The notes beneath the pieces are model-generated. The model searched no databases and was not told the origin of the DNA. It saw only the letters and a list, made by a program, of their open reading frames with translations. DNA of 64,000 nucleotides, taken from NCBI RefSeq assembly GCF_002157145.1, contig NZ_CP021361.1:992001-1056000 (forward strand), given 5' to 3'. The position numbers and the translations under genes were made by a program. This document shows positions 35,241 through 45,590 of this stretch, piece by piece (position 1 is the stretch's first letter; every line of letters starts with the position of its first letter). The stretch comes from Acidovorax carolinensis. GTDB taxonomy: Bacteria; Pseudomonadota; Gammaproteobacteria; Burkholderiales; Burkholderiaceae_C.

Positions 35241-36092
35241 ATGTCTCTCAGCTATTCCGTTCCCACCGCACTGGAATACTTTGCCGCGCTGGTGCAGAGC
35301 GACGAGCATTTTCCGCTGCTCGAAGCCGCCGCCAGCCTGGCGCAGGACGAATACATCGACCTGGATGTGCAGCAGCTCTTGGGCGACGTGGACCAGCTGC
35401 TGGCGCGCCTGCAGCGCCGCATGCCCGCCGATGCGCCCGCGCTGCAGCGCCTGCGCACGCTCAACCAGTTCTTCTTCACCGACCTGGGTTTCGCCGGCAA
35501 CGTCAACAATTACTACGACCCCGAAAACAGCTATCTCAATGCCGTGCTGCGCACGCGCCGCGGCATCCCGATATCGCTTGCCGTGCTGTGGATGGAGCTG
35601 GCCCAGGGCCTGGGGCTGCAGGCGCGCGGCATTGCGTTCCCCGGGCATTTCATGGTCAAGGTGCTGCTGCCCAAGGGGCAGGTGGTGATGGACCCGGTGT
35701 CGGGGCAATCCCTCAGCCGGGAGGATCTTTCCGAGCGGCTGGAGCCATACAAGCGCCAGAGCGGTCTGGTGGATGACTACGACGTGCCGCTGGGCCTGTA
35801 CCTGCAGGCGGCCACGCCGCGCGACATCATTGCGCGCATGTTGCGCAATCTCAAGGAGGTGCACCGCACGCAGGAAGACTGGCAGCGCCTGATCTCCGTG
35901 CAGGACCGCCTGATCGTGCTGCTGCCCCAGGCCTGGAGCGAATGGCGCGATCGCGGGCTGGCCCATGCCGAGCGCGGCAACGTGGCCCAGGCGGTGGCCG
36001 ATCTGCAGACCTATCTGGCGCATGTGGAAGATGGGCTGGATGTGGCTGCCATCGCCGAACGGATCAGCACCCTGCGCAGCGCCGGCAGCTGA
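35241..36092 (+). CDS. SirB1 family protein (transglutaminase-like plus TPR)
   Basis: The 283-residue protein has the SirB1-type transglutaminase-like core (YYDPENSYLNAVLRTRRGIP and ARGIAFPGHFMVKV) followed by a helical TPR-like C-terminus with a second repeat near HAERGNVAQAVADLQTYL. The start is the ATG at 35241. The molecular function of SirB1 proteins is not established. It follows murJ by 109 bases on the same strand. Confidence 0.85.
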   Translation: MSLSYSVPTALEYFAALVQSDEHFPLLEAAASLAQDEYIDLDVQQLLGDVDQLLARLQRRMPADAPALQRLRTLNQFFFTDLGFAGNVNNYYDPENSYLNAVLRTRRGIPISLAVLWMELAQGLGLQARGIAFPGHFMVKVLLPKGQVVMDPVSGQSLSREDLSERLEPYKRQSGLVDDYDVPLGLYLQAATPRDIIARMLRNLKEVHRTQEDWQRLISVQDRLIVLLPQAWSEWRDRGLAHAERGNVAQAVADLQTYLAHVEDGLDVAAIAERISTLRSAGS

Positions 36093-36109
36093 ATGCACGT
36101 CTGAAATGC

Positions 36110-36155
36110 AAAAAGCGCTTGCCAGGCAAGCGCTTCATGCTATTGATTAAGTAGC
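36110..36155 (-). repeat. Dispersed palindromic repeat, copy 7 (perfect core)
   Basis: AAGCGCTTGCC and GGCAAGCGCTT form an 11-bp perfect stem around a single A (36113-36135), followed by the TGCTATTGATTAAG-type arm. It sits between the convergent SirB1 and uspA genes and is a plausible bidirectional terminator. Confidence 0.8.
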
Positions 36156-36161
36156 AAACTG

Positions 36162-36560
36162 TCAGGCGCCCGCAGCCTTGACGCACAGGACGGGGCACGA
36201 CACCGTCATCAGCAGTTCCTGGGCCACGCTGCCCAGAATCAGCTTGCCCACGGCGGTGCGCCTGCGCAGGCCGATCACGAGGACCGAGATGTCACGCGAC
36301 TCCACCAGGTCGTTGATTTCATCCACGGCGCTCTTGCCGCGCACGAACTGCTTGAACTCGGCGGTAATGCCTTGCGCGGCCAGCAACTCTTCCACCCGCT
36401 CCACCTCGTAGCCGGCGGCCAGCGAGGTGTCGTCCTGCTGGCCACCGGGGCCGGCGTTCACCACCATCAGGGGTTCCTGGCGGCGCTTGGCGATTTCGAT
36501 GCCCTTGTCCAGTGCGGCCCGGCCCTCGGGGCGGGGTACGTATGCGACGAGGATGGTCAT
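36162..36560 (-). CDS. Universal stress protein UspA family
   Basis: The 132-residue protein has the USP fold pattern: ILVAYVPRPEGRAALDKGI at the start and VIGLRRRTAVGKLILGSVAQ near the end, which corresponds to the nucleotide-binding G-x2-G-x9-G(S/T) loop. AGGAGAC precedes the ATG at 36560. USPs support survival under stress; no specific trigger is visible. Confidence 0.9.
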   Translation of the reverse strand: MTILVAYVPRPEGRAALDKGIEIAKRRQEPLMVVNAGPGGQQDDTSLAAGYEVERVEELLAAQGITAEFKQFVRGKSAVDEINDLVESRDISVLVIGLRRRTAVGKLILGSVAQELLMTVSCPVLCVKAAGA

Positions 36561-36693
36561 GTCTTGTGTCTCCTGGGTATTTTTGGGATGGCGGCTCGCC
36601 CAAGGCTTGGGGCGGCCGTGCGTGACCGGGTGCAGTCTGCGCCCGCAAATGGTAACGCCTGGCGCAGGGGTTTGGGCGGTGCTGCTTTGGCGC

Positions 36694-37680
36694 TCAACGC
36701 GACCGGTTGCCTCCCTCCGAGGGTGTTCCCTGCTGCCCGAAATGGTGCCAGGCCCGGCGCAACTGCGTATCTGAACTGAAACCCGCCAGCGCCGCCGCCT
36801 GGGTGACGTTGTGCCCGGCCCGCAGCGCCGCCTCGGCAGCGGCCAGGCGGATGCGGCGCAGGTACTGCAGCGGGGCGATGCCCGCATGTTCCAGAAACAG
36901 CCGCGTCAGATGCCGGGGCGAGGTGTGCGCCACCTGCGCCATGGCCGGCACGTTCCAGGCGGCTTGCGGCTGCTGGCCCACGGCATCCTGTACGCGGTGC
37001 AAGGCGGCGTGCAGGTGGTTGCGGTGGAGCAGGAAGGGCGAGCGTTCGGGGTCGTGGGGGCCGCGCCGCAGCGCCACCACCATGGTTTGCGCCACCTGGG
37101 CTGCCACGGCGGGGCTGCAGGTGTCGGCAATGCGCTGCAGCATCAGGTCGATGCCCGTGGTCACGCCCGCGCTGGTGTGCAGCGGGCCGTCGGCCACGAA
37201 AACGCGGTTGCTCACCACATCGCAGCGGGGCTCCACGGCGGTCAGTTCATCCAGGTGCTGGTGGTGCGTGGTGGCACGCCGGCCCGCCAGCAGCCCGGCG
37301 TGCGCCGCCAGCACGGCGCCAGCGCACACGGTGACCAGCTCCAGCCGCCCACTGGCCAGCCGCAGGCCGCGCAGCCAGTGCAGCAGGGCGCGTGCGTCGT
37401 CGTGGTCCACATCAATGCGCTGCCCTGGCAGCCCCACCAGCACCACCCAGGCGGGGGTGGGCAATGTGGCGGGCAAGGGCGCCAGCCCCGTCAGCACCAC
37501 GCCCACCGAGGTGGCCGATTGCGGGCTGGGGCTGACAAAGTGCAGCGCAAAGCGTGCGGGCTGGCCCTGCGCCAGCAGCACCTGGTTGGCGATGCGCAAG
37601 GCCTCGGCCGGGCCCGCCCAGTCCAGCACGAGGCTGTCGGGCAGCAGGGCAAAACAGACGTGAATGGGCAGGTCAGGCAC
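36694..37680 (-). CDS. GlxA family transcriptional regulator (DJ-1 domain plus AraC HTH)
   Basis: The 328-residue protein pairs an N-terminal DJ-1/PfpI-like domain (with VCAGAVLAAHAGLL at the nucleophile elbow) with a C-terminal AraC-type double helix-turn-helix (HTSPRHLTRLFLEHAG and NVTQAAALAGFSSDTQLRRAW). The start codon is GTG at 37680. It is downstream of, and on the same strand as, an isochorismatase and a DJ-1 gene, which it probably controls. The ligand is unknown. Confidence 0.88.
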   Translation of the reverse strand: MPDLPIHVCFALLPDSLVLDWAGPAEALRIANQVLLAQGQPARFALHFVSPSPQSATSVGVVLTGLAPLPATLPTPAWVVLVGLPGQRIDVDHDDARALLHWLRGLRLASGRLELVTVCAGAVLAAHAGLLAGRRATTHHQHLDELTAVEPRCDVVSNRVFVADGPLHTSAGVTTGIDLMLQRIADTCSPAVAAQVAQTMVVALRRGPHDPERSPFLLHRNHLHAALHRVQDAVGQQPQAAWNVPAMAQVAHTSPRHLTRLFLEHAGIAPLQYLRRIRLAAAEAALRAGHNVTQAAALAGFSSDTQLRRAWHHFGQQGTPSEGGNRSR

Positions 37681-37812
37681 TCATGGCTCCTTGCTTTGCA
37701 CGCCATCGCACCATTCGACTCGGCCCAGACCCGTGCCACCGTGAAATGGGCTCCGCCGGGCCACGGGAGGCGTCGCTCTCCGGGAGAAGTCGCGCAGCGG
37801 CACAAGGGGGCT

Positions 37813-38438
37813 TCAAGGTCGTGGGTTCCATGGCGTGTCCATCTGGCGGGCGGTGCGTTCGGCCAGCGGCAGTCCGGCCAGGCGCGCGACCAGGTGCAGG
37901 CACATGTCGATGCCGGCGCTGATGCCCGCCGAAGTAACCCTTGCGCCCTGGTCCACCCAGCGCACTTTCTCCTGCACCGTGAGGTGCGGAAACCGCGCGC
38001 GCAGATCGGCAAGATCCTCCCAGTGCGTGGTGACGGGCCCCTGCGTCAGCACGCCGGCTGCCGCCAGGATGAAGGCGCCGGTGCACACCGACGCGCTGAT
38101 CTGCGCCCCCGCGCCGCGCCCGCCACCCAGGCCCGTGTGGCGGGGCAGGCTGCGGCGGCATCCACCACACCGCCCGGCACGATGAGCACATCCGGGGCCG
38201 ATGCGGTGGCAAAGTCGGCATCGGGCAGCACCTGCAGGCCCGCCCGGGCGCGCACCGGCTGCAAGGTGCGTGCCACGCACTGCACGGCAAACAGGGCCGG
38301 GCTGCCCGGCTGCAGGCGCTGTTGCATGCGGGTGGCCGTGGTGAAAACCTCGTAGGGGCCGCCCAGGTCCAGCAATTCCACCTCGTCAAACACCAGAATC
38401 GCCACCTGCAGCGGGCCGGAGCGGGGGGCGGCGGTCAT
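37813..38438 (-). pseudogene. DJ-1/PfpI family protein, apparent single-base frameshift
   Basis: The first part (VAILVFDEVELLDLGGPYEV through VLIVPGG) and the second part (ISASVCTGAFILAAAGVL with the nucleophile Cys, then TTHWEDLADL) lie in different frames. Adding one C to the C5 run at 38106-38110 (plus strand) restores a 208-residue protein. It resembles isonitrile-hydratase-like and GlxA-amidase-like members of the superfamily. The ATG at 38438 overlaps the isochorismatase stop (ATGA). Probably intact in the organism. Confidence 0.8.
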
Positions 38439-39019
38439 GCGGCAGCGCCTGTGGCGGCTTCGCTGGCGCAACGGGCCAGTGCCTCATCCACCGTGCACAG
38501 GGTGGCAAACCGCCCTTGCAGCACCGTGGCGGTGCGGGCCTTGATGTCGGTTGCGGCCAGGGGCTGGCCATCGGGCTGCACCATGTCCCAGGTGTGGGTG
38601 GCGTCGGTTACAAAGTCCACCTGCCAGCCCAGGTCGAATGCGTGGCGCGAGGTGGTTTCGCAGCATTGTTCGGTGCGGATGCCGCTCACGATAAGGCGGC
38701 CGATACCCTGCTGCGTGAGCCACACCTCCAGCCCCGTGCCCACCAGAGCGCTGTGGCGCGACTTGGTGAAGGTGGCGGCGGCGTCAAACCCTGCCAGCCC
38801 GGCCAGCGGGCGCACCTGGCCGGATTCGGCGGAAAAGGGATTGGCCGGCACGGCCGGGCCCTCGCGGTGGAGCACGCGCACCACGGGCACACCTCCGGCC
38901 ACGCAGCCCGCAATCAGTGCGTTCTGCGCCGCCAGATAGGCGGGCAGGCCCTGCTCGGTGAAAAACGGGCGGTGGCGGAAGGATTCTTGTGCATCAATCA
39001 CTATCAGACATGATTTCAT
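38435..39019 (-). CDS. Isochorismatase family cysteine hydrolase
   Basis: The 194-residue protein has the family triad pattern: Asp in VIDAQESFRH, a Lys in FTKSRHSAL, and Cys in GIRTEQCCETTSRHAFDLG. Members hydrolyse amides such as nicotinamide, carbamates, or isochorismate; the substrate here is not clear. It is the first gene of a three-gene set with the DJ-1 protein and the GlxA-type regulator. Confidence 0.87.
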   Translation of the reverse strand: MKSCLIVIDAQESFRHRPFFTEQGLPAYLAAQNALIAGCVAGGVPVVRVLHREGPAVPANPFSAESGQVRPLAGLAGFDAAATFTKSRHSALVGTGLEVWLTQQGIGRLIVSGIRTEQCCETTSRHAFDLGWQVDFVTDATHTWDMVQPDGQPLAATDIKARTATVLQGRFATLCTVDEALARCASEAATGAAA

Positions 39020-39328
39020 AAAAATGCTTTCTCAATGAAATAGAGATAGCGCTTATCGTGACTTCGATACAGGCGGTCGTCCAATCCGCAGCAGCCATAT
39101 ATCGATCAATTCAGGCCATTTTTAGTTAGTAGGGTGCAAGGAGTGCCCAAAACCGTGCAGACAAAGGCGCCGGAGCACGATGGCTGGGTGTTTGATTTCA
39201 ACGCCCGACAGGCGTTGAACGTAGGTGCCTCCGCCACCGGTTGCTACTGAATCAGGAGTGAATGACGCGTTGGCCCGTAAGCTGCTATCGTGAGCAGGGT
39301 TTTCCCTGATGAATGGCACCCCGTACCC
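39020..39328. other. Non-coding gap before the esterase gene
   Basis: About 310 bases without a supportable gene. It holds a clear hairpin, TTCAACGCC (39197-39205) and GGCGTTGAA (39211-39219) with a CGACA loop and no T-run, and a weak half-match to the dispersed repeat near 39040-39060. It is more AT-rich than average near 39030. Confidence 0.45.
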
Positions 39329-40410
39329 ATGTCCCGCCGCTCACCCCTGTTCTCCCTGTCCGCGCTGACGCGCGCCTATCGGCGCAACCTCAAAGCCTTT
39401 GCGCGCGCCACCAAGCCCGTGCGGGCTGCTGCCACCAAGCCGGTGCGTGCCAAGGCAGTAGCGGTTTCCCGCGCGCGGCCCCAAGCGGCGCCCGTCGCGC
39501 GCACGCCGCGCAAGCCGCTGCCGGCCAGCGGCGAGTGGATTGCCGGCATTGCCCCGGCCCCGCAGGCGCGCGGCGCTTTCACCTGTATGTTCCGCCGGGA
39601 CTCGCGTTGCGGTCGGGCGAAAAGCTGCCCCTGTTGGTGATGCTGCACGGCTGCGGCCAGACGGGGCGCGAACTGGCCGCCAGTTCGCGCATGAACCGCC
39701 TGGCGGTGCGCCATCGCTTTCTGGTGCTCTATCCCGAGCAGGAGCGCCTGGCCAACGCCCATGGTTGCTGGAACTGGTTTGATCGCCGCAGCGGCAAGGC
39801 CGATGCCGAAGCCGCCACCCTGCTGGCCGCGATCGACCTCGTGGCCCGGCGCCACCCGGTGGACATGGCCCGCGTGGCCGTGGCGGGCCTGTCGGCCGGG
39901 GCCAGCATGGCGGCGCTGCTGGCGGCGCGCTACCCTGAGCGGTTCTGTGCCGTGGCCATGCATTCGGGCGTGGCACCCGGCTCGGCCGAATCCGCCGCCA
40001 CCGCCATGGCCGCCATGCACGGGCGGCGGGAAGGGCACCTTCCCGACCCGCCGCAGGCGCTGGCGGCCAATGGGGCGGTTCCTGCGCCACTGCCCCCCTT
40101 GCTGATCCTGCATGGCGACGCGGACCATGTGGTCTCGGTGCGCAACGCGGCCGCGACGGCCGAGTTGTGGGCCCAGGCCCTGGGAGCGCGCGCCGGCCCG
40201 ATGCGCACCTTGCAGCGCGGCAGACGCCATGCGGTGCGGGTGACCGAATACAAGGCGCGCGGCCGCATCCAGGTCACGCTGCGCGAAATCGTGGGCTTGG
40301 GCCATGCCTGGAGCGGCGGCGCGCCCGGCCTGCATTACAGCGACCCGGCGGGGCCCGATGCGTCAGCCCAGGTCTGGGCATTTGTGGCGCGGCAGTTCAA
40401 GAAAGTCTGA
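39329..40410 (+). pseudogene. PHB-depolymerase family esterase, apparent single-base frameshift
   Basis: The N-terminal basic segment (MSRRSPLFSLSALTRAYRR onward, rich in Lys-Pro-Val-Arg repeats) and the catalytic domain lie in different frames. Adding one G near 39571-39573 joins them as ...QARG-RFHLYVPPGL... and gives 360 residues. The catalytic part has MLHGCGQTG (oxyanion region), the nucleophile GLSAGASMA, and GDADHVV plus a GLGHAWSGG with the likely catalytic Asp and His. This is the poly(3-hydroxybutyrate) depolymerase / LpqC-like esterase family. The substrate is uncertain. Confidence 0.8.
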
Positions 40411-40427
40411 GACAAAATGGCCGCTGA

Positions 40428-40463
40428 TGCTTATAAATTAAGCGCGAGGTGCTATCATTTTTG
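40428..40463 (-). repeat. Dispersed palindromic repeat, copy 8 (degenerate)
   Basis: TTATAAATTAAGCGC followed by GAGGTGCTATCATTTTTGG matches the family in reverse orientation with a weakened left arm. It lies just after the esterase gene. Confidence 0.6.
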
Positions 40464-40572
40464 GTGCGCGGTGCCCGCAGCCGGCCTAGGGCCCGTTGCC
40501 CCGGAAAAGCCGGCGGCGACCCCTCCCGCATCGCTCGCCAAGGACTGGCGGGCGACCCAGGGCACCAGGCGC

Positions 40573-42168
40573 TCAGGCCAGTCGCAGCGGTGCAGCGCCG
40601 GCCGAACGAGCGGCGTGTGCCTTGTGCGAGGCGTCCAGTTGGAAGGTGGCCACCACCTGCGTCAGGTCGTGCGCCTGCTGCTGCAAGGCAGCGGCGGCCG
40701 CTGCGGCCTCTTCGACCAGCGCGGCGTTCTGTTGCGTGCCCTGGTCCATCTGCGACACCGCCTGGTTGATCTGCTCGATGCCACCGGTCTGTTCGCGGCT
40801 GGCCTGGCTGATTTCTTCGATCATGGTCGACACCCGCAGCACGCTGTCCACCACCGCCTGCATGGTGGTGCCGGCCTCCTGGGCCAGTTGCGTGCCGGCC
40901 TTGACCTGTTCGGCGGAATTGCCGATCAGGGCCTTGATTTCCTTGGCGGCCTCGGACGAGCGCTGCGCCAGGCTGCGCACCTCGGTGGCCACCACGGCAA
41001 AGCCCCGGCCCTGCTCGCCGGCGCGCGCCGCTTCCACGGCGGCATTGAGCGCCAGGATGTTGGTCTGAAAGGCAATGCCTTCGATCACCCCCGTGATGTC
41101 GGCCACCTTGCGCGACGACGCTTCGATGGAGCCCATGGTCTGTACCACTTTTTCGACCACCGTTCCGCCCTGGCGGGCCACGTCGGAGGCCGACTGCGCC
41201 AGCATGCTGGCCTGGTGCGCGTTGTCGGCGTTCTGCTTGACATTGGAGGTCATTTCCTCCATCGAGGCGGCCGTCTGCTCCAGTGCGCTGGCCTGGGACT
41301 CGGTGCGGCTGGACAGGTCGTGGTTGCCGGCCGCGATCTGCTGCGACGCGCTGGCGATGTGCTCGGTGCCGCTGCGCACCCGCTGCACGATGCGGTGCAG
41401 GCTGTCACGCATGGCCTGGATGTCCAGCATCAGGCTGGACTGGTCGCCGGGCCGGGTGGTCACCGCTACCGCCAGGTCGCCCTGGGCGATGCTGCGCGCA
41501 ATGCTGCGCGCATAGTCGGGCTCGCCGCCCAGCTGCCGCAGCAGGTTGCGCGAGACCAGGGTGCCCAGCACCAGCAGCGCCACGCCCAGCACCAGTGCCA
41601 CCGCGCCAAAGCCCAGGGCGCGTTGCCAGATTGCGGTGTTGACGGTGTCGATATATACGCCCGAGCCAATCACCCAGCCCCATGGCTCGAAGCCCTTGAC
41701 GTAGGAGGTTTTCTCCACCGGTGTGTCACTGCCGGCCTTGGGCCACATGTAGGGCACGAAACCGGCACCGTGGGCCTTCACGGTGCGCACGAATTCCATG
41801 AACAGCGGCAGACCGTTGGGGTCCTTGTTGCCGCTGAGGTCCTGCCCGTTCAGTTCAGGCCGGACGGGGTGCATCACCATGCGGGGATGCATGTCGTTGA
41901 TCCAGATGTATTCATTGCCGCTGTAGCGCAGGGCCTGGATGGCCGCCGCCGCCCGTTGCCGGGCTTCTTCGTCGGGCATGGCGCCCTTGCTGCTCAGTGC
42001 CTGGAAATGCACTGCAATGCCATGCGCCACCTCGACCACCTGCCGCACCCCGGTTTGTCGTTCTTCAAGGATCAGCTTGCGTTCGGAAACCAGGAACCAG
42101 GCCGTCATCACCACCATGCCAAAGAGGGCGCACAGCACCAGGAGGGCCAGTTTTCTTGCGATAGTCAT
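40573..42168 (-). CDS. Methyl-accepting chemotaxis protein with Cache domain
   Basis: The 531-residue receptor has a first membrane helix ([20 protein letters not shown]), a periplasmic single-Cache domain ([20 protein letters not shown] and [12 protein letters not shown]), a second helix near residues 185-205, HAMP, and a long coiled-coil signalling domain. Its hairpin tip reads [20 protein letters not shown]. It senses small molecules outside the cytoplasmic membrane and signals to CheA. The start is the ATG at 42168. The ligand is unknown. Confidence 0.93.
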   Translation of the reverse strand: MTIARKLALLVLCALFGMVVMTAWFLVSERKLILEERQTGVRQVVEVAHGIAVHFQALSSKGAMPDEEARQRAAAAIQALRYSGNEYIWINDMHPRMVMHPVRPELNGQDLSGNKDPNGLPLFMEFVRTVKAHGAGFVPYMWPKAGSDTPVEKTSYVKGFEPWGWVIGSGVYIDTVNTAIWQRALGFGAVALVLGVALLVLGTLVSRNLLRQLGGEPDYARSIARSIAQGDLAVAVTTRPGDQSSLMLDIQAMRDSLHRIVQRVRSGTEHIASASQQIAAGNHDLSSRTESQASALEQTAASMEEMTSNVKQNADNAHQASMLAQSASDVARQGGTVVEKVVQTMGSIEASSRKVADITGVIEGIAFQTNILALNAAVEAARAGEQGRGFAVVATEVRSLAQRSSEAAKEIKALIGNSAEQVKAGTQLAQEAGTTMQAVVDSVLRVSTMIEEISQASREQTGGIEQINQAVSQMDQGTQQNAALVEEAAAAAAALQQQAHDLTQVVATFQLDASHKAHAARSAGAAPLRLA

Positions 42169-42382
42169 AGGGAACGCTTGACCTGAAAGGAGAGATAAAA
42201 AATCCAAGCCCTCTTGCAAAAGGCTGCAGATCGTGTTTGTTACACGCTGATTCTAATCTTTGACGTTTGAAACACCCTGCGGAGATGCCTAGCCGCTCTG
42301 CCGTTGCACCCTGGTGTTGCACGAGCGTGACAGATGCAGGACGGGCGCACGCAAGCCGCCCCCCGGATGCGGCGGCCCGGGG

Positions 42383-43461
42383 CTACACCAGCCGCGCGGC
42401 CACCAGTTCTTTCTTGAGGTAGGCGTAAAAGAGCGGCGCTGCCACCAGCCCGGCCGGGCCAAAAACGGCCTCGGCCACGAACATCACGCTGAGCAGTTCC
42501 CACACGCCCATCTGCGTGCGACTGCCCACCACCTTGGCATTGATCACGTATTCGGCCTTGTGGATCAGGATCAGGAACCCCAGGCAGGCGGCCGCTGCCA
42601 TGGGCGACACCGACAGCCCCACGATGGTGATGACCACGTTGCACAGCAGGTTACCCACGATGGGCACCAGCCCGGCCACGAAGGTGAAGGTGATGAGTAC
42701 CGGCGTGTAGGGCAATTGCAGGCCCCAGTAGGGCAGCACGAACAGCAGGAACAGGGCCGTGAGCAGGGTGTTGAAGGCCGCAATCCAGAACTGCGCCGCA
42801 ACAATTTGTCGAAAGGCCTCGCCGAACCGGCTGATGCGCTGCGCCAGTTGCTGCGCCAGGGGCCGCGCGCCAGTCCGGGCGGGCGCACGGCGGCCAGCGC
42901 CCCGATCAGCAGGCCGACATAGGCAAACAGCAGGCCCGCCAGCCAGGCACGCCCCGCCATGGCCAGCGCGCCGGCCTTGGCGCCCAGGTAGCTGGCGATG
43001 GCGCGCTGGATTTCGGCGGCACCCTCGGGCAGGTGCACTGCCATGTCGGCGGGGAGCTTCAGGCGCAGCTCCAGCACCGTGCGCGCCATGTAGTCCAGCA
43101 GTTCGCGGTATTGCTGCGGCAGTTCGACCACATAGCTGCGCGACTGCGTCAGGCCCACCGCCAACAGCACCAGCGGGCTGAGCATGACCAGCGCGGCAGC
43201 GGCCACCTGGGCGCTGCGCGGCGCCACGCCGGCATGCGACGGCGGGCGCCGCAGCAGGGCAAACCAGCTGCTGAAGGCCCGCGTCAGCAGGAAGCCCAGA
43301 CACACGCACAGCAGGCCGGGCAGCAGGCCGCGCCACATGATCAGCAGCAGGGCTGCGGCCATCAGCAGGTAGCTGGCGGTCTCGATGCTGCGCGCTGTCG
43401 TGCGGGGGGAGGGTGCCGCCAGGGCGATGGCTGTGGTGTCGGAACGGGAACGCGCTGCCAT
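42383..43461 (-). pseudogene. AI-2E family transporter, apparent single-base frameshift
   Basis: Membrane helices run through both halves, but the reading frame changes at LIGALAAVRPP. Adding one G (plus strand) in the GGGCGGG stretch at 42877-42883 links it to RTGARPLAQQLAQR and yields 359 residues, normal for the family. GLVPIVGNLLCN and GPAGLVAAPLFYAYLK are typical. Members export autoinducer-2, ions or other solutes. It starts 16 bases after purM on the same strand. Confidence 0.82.
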
Positions 43462-43477
43462 CGGAGGCTGTGGGGTG

Positions 43478-44524
43478 TCAGCGCACGACCACGGCGGCGC
43501 CATCACCACGCGGTGCGATGGTGCCAATCGTGTAGACCTGCTCACCGGCTGCGCGCAGCGTGGCGGCCGTGGCCTCGGCATGGGCCGCATCCACCACCAC
43601 CACCATGCCGATGCCGTTGTTGAAGGTGCGGTTCATCTCGATGTCGTCGATGCCCGCCGTTTTCTGCAGCCAGGCGAACAGCTCGGTCTGGGGCCAGCTG
43701 CCTTTTTGCAGATGGGCGGCCGTGCCGTCGGGCAGCACGCGGGGGATGTTCTCCAGCAGGCCACCACCGGTGATGTGGGCCAGGGCTTTAATGGGGTGTG
43801 CGGCCAGCGCCGCCAGCACGTTCTTCACGTACAGGCGCGTGGGTTCCATCAGGGCTTGCTTGAAGGGCTTGCCATCCAGCGTGGCAGGGGCGGCATCGCC
43901 TGCACGCTCGATGCACTTGCGCACCAGCGAGAAGCCGTTGGAGTGCACCCCGCTCGAAGCGAGGCCCAGCACCACGTCGCCGGGCTGCACGTCCTTGCCC
44001 GTGAGGATCTTGGACTTTTCGACCGCACCCACGGCAAAGCCGGCCAGGTCGTATTCGCCAGGGGGGTACATGCCGGGCATTTCGGCGGTTTCGCCGCCGA
44101 TCAGCGCGCAGCCACTGAGCTCGCAGCCCTTGGCAATGCCGCCCACCACGGCAGCGGCCGTGTCCACGTCGAGCTTGCCGCAGGCGAAATAGTCGAGAAA
44201 GAACAGCGGCTCGGCGCCCTGCACCAGCACGTCGTTCACGCTCATGGCCACCAGGTCGATGCCCACGGTGTCGTGCATGTTCCATTCAAACGCCAGCCGG
44301 AGCTTCGTGCCCACGCCGTCGGTGCCGCTGACCAGCACGGGCTCCTTGTAGCGCTTGGGCACCTCGAACAGCGCGCCGAAGCCGCCAATGCCTGCCAGAA
44401 CGCCCTCGCGCATGGTCTTTTTGGCCAGCGGCTTGATGCGCTCGACCAAGGCGTCGCCCGCGTCAATGTCAACGCCGGCGTCTTTGTAGGACAGGGGGGT
44501 GGGAGTGGATGCAGAGGAGCTCAT
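43478..44524 (-). CDS. purM: Phosphoribosylformylglycinamidine cyclo-ligase
   Basis: The 348-residue AIR synthetase catalyses the fifth step of purine synthesis. Recognised features are [57 protein letters not shown] and [20 protein letters not shown]. It is divergent from hda and followed by the AI-2E gene, a conserved betaproteobacterial order. Confidence 0.97.
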   Translation of the reverse strand: MSSSASTPTPLSYKDAGVDIDAGDALVERIKPLAKKTMREGVLAGIGGFGALFEVPKRYKEPVLVSGTDGVGTKLRLAFEWNMHDTVGIDLVAMSVNDVLVQGAEPLFFLDYFACGKLDVDTAAAVVGGIAKGCELSGCALIGGETAEMPGMYPPGEYDLAGFAVGAVEKSKILTGKDVQPGDVVLGLASSGVHSNGFSLVRKCIERAGDAAPATLDGKPFKQALMEPTRLYVKNVLAALAAHPIKALAHITGGGLLENIPRVLPDGTAAHLQKGSWPQTELFAWLQKTAGIDDIEMNRTFNNGIGMVVVVDAAHAEATAATLRAAGEQVYTIGTIAPRGDGAAVVVR

Positions 44525-44699
44525 GGCAGGGATGGCACGGACCAGCGTGCGCGGCAGACTAAAATTTGCGCAGATTTTACGGGTTGCGCACCGCGCACCC
44601 TCCGTTCACCCTTACTTCCCGCCCCGTTTTGCCATTCAAGCCCATGCTGTTTCCTGTCTTTCATCCCTGCGCCGGCCGTTGTGCCTGCGGGCTGCAGCC

Positions 44700-45398
44700 A
44701 TGAAGCAACTGGCCCTGGACATTGGCCTGGCGACGGGGCCCACGCTGGAGCGTTTCTTTGCCGGCCCCAACGAGGCCGCGCTGCAGCACCTGCGGCTGTG
44801 GGTGGGCGAGGGCAGCCAGCCCGGCACCCGTTCGCCGGTGCCTACCTACCTGTGGGGCGAGGCGGGTAGTGGCAAGAGCCATCTGCTCAAGGCGGTGCAC
44901 CAGGCCTTGAGCGAGCAGGGAGCCAGCGTGGGCTGGCTCGATGCCTCGGTGGCCATGCCCGCTGAGTTTGACGAGCGCTGGGCGGCCGTGATCCTGGACG
45001 ATGTGCACCTGTACAGCACCGCCCAGCAGGCCATGGCCTTCAACTGGTTTGTGAATGCCATCAGCCCCGCCAACGGTGCGCCGCGCTGGGTGCTGGCGGC
45101 CGGCAACCTGCCGCCGGCAGACCTGCCGCTGCGCGACGACCTGCGCAGCCGCCTGGGCTGGGGCCATGTGTTCCAGCTGCAGTTGCTCGACGAAACCGCC
45201 CGCCGCGCGGTGCTGCGCCAGGAGGCCGATGCCCGGGGCGTTTTTCTGGGCGACGAGGTGATGGACTTCATGCTCAACCGTTTCTCGCGCGACCTGGGCA
45301 GCCTCATGCAACTGCTCGATCAGCTCGATGCCTATGCGCTGCGCACCCAGCGCGCCATCACCATTCCGCTGCTCAAGGCCATGCTGGAGTCTGAGTGA
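44700..45398 (+). CDS. hda: DnaA-related regulator Hda
   Basis: The 232-residue protein starts MKQLALDIGLATGPTLERF and resembles DnaA domain III without the DNA-binding domain. The Walker A is GEAGSGKSHLL and the Walker B region AAVILDDVHL. A sensor-2-like Arg-rich segment lies near the end. Hda works with the DNA clamp to inactivate DnaA-ATP. The start is the ATG at 44700. Confidence 0.92.
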   Translation: MKQLALDIGLATGPTLERFFAGPNEAALQHLRLWVGEGSQPGTRSPVPTYLWGEAGSGKSHLLKAVHQALSEQGASVGWLDASVAMPAEFDERWAAVILDDVHLYSTAQQAMAFNWFVNAISPANGAPRWVLAAGNLPPADLPLRDDLRSRLGWGHVFQLQLLDETARRAVLRQEADARGVFLGDEVMDFMLNRFSRDLGSLMQLLDQLDAYALRTQRAITIPLLKAMLESE

Positions 45399-45426
45399 AG
45401 AGCAACCCCCTGTGTCGCCTTCGTCG

Positions 45427-45471
45427 CCTTCCCCCCTCTATTGAATCGCTGCGCGATTCGGAGAGGGGAAG
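45427..45471. repeat. Large GC-rich hairpin repeat downstream of hda
   Basis: CTTCCCCCCTCT and AGAGGGGAAG pair with a two-base bulge, and an inner GAATCG/CGATTC pair extends the hairpin. The segment to about 45547 (AAGCGCCGCATACGCGG and following) looks like another dispersed family repeat. It separates hda from the HAD gene. Confidence 0.55.
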
Positions 45472-45590
45472 CTCCCGGCGCACGCAAGCGAAGCGCCGCA
45501 TACGCGGCTTGGCTGCCCTTGCGCGGCGGCCTCGGCCTGGTCCGCGCCAATTGCTGCTGCAGGTAGGGTCTATCGCATGCCAAAGAATCA

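Noticed and set aside
37755..37815. Second copy of the GC-rich repeat found in kynU
   Set aside because: Only CGCGCAGCGGC and a GGGGGC block agree; the resemblance could be composition alone.
39035..39065. Thirteenth copy of the dispersed repeat
   Set aside because: Only a GATAGCGCTTAT half-match is visible; too little of the second arm remains to count it.
39122..39319. Small minus-strand gene in the gap before the esterase
   Set aside because: No ribosome site or family resemblance; a hairpin occupies part of it.
40417..42186. A 589-codon plus-strand frame over the chemoreceptor
   Set aside because: It is the complementary shadow of the receptor gene; His/Gly-rich composition and no recognisable domain.
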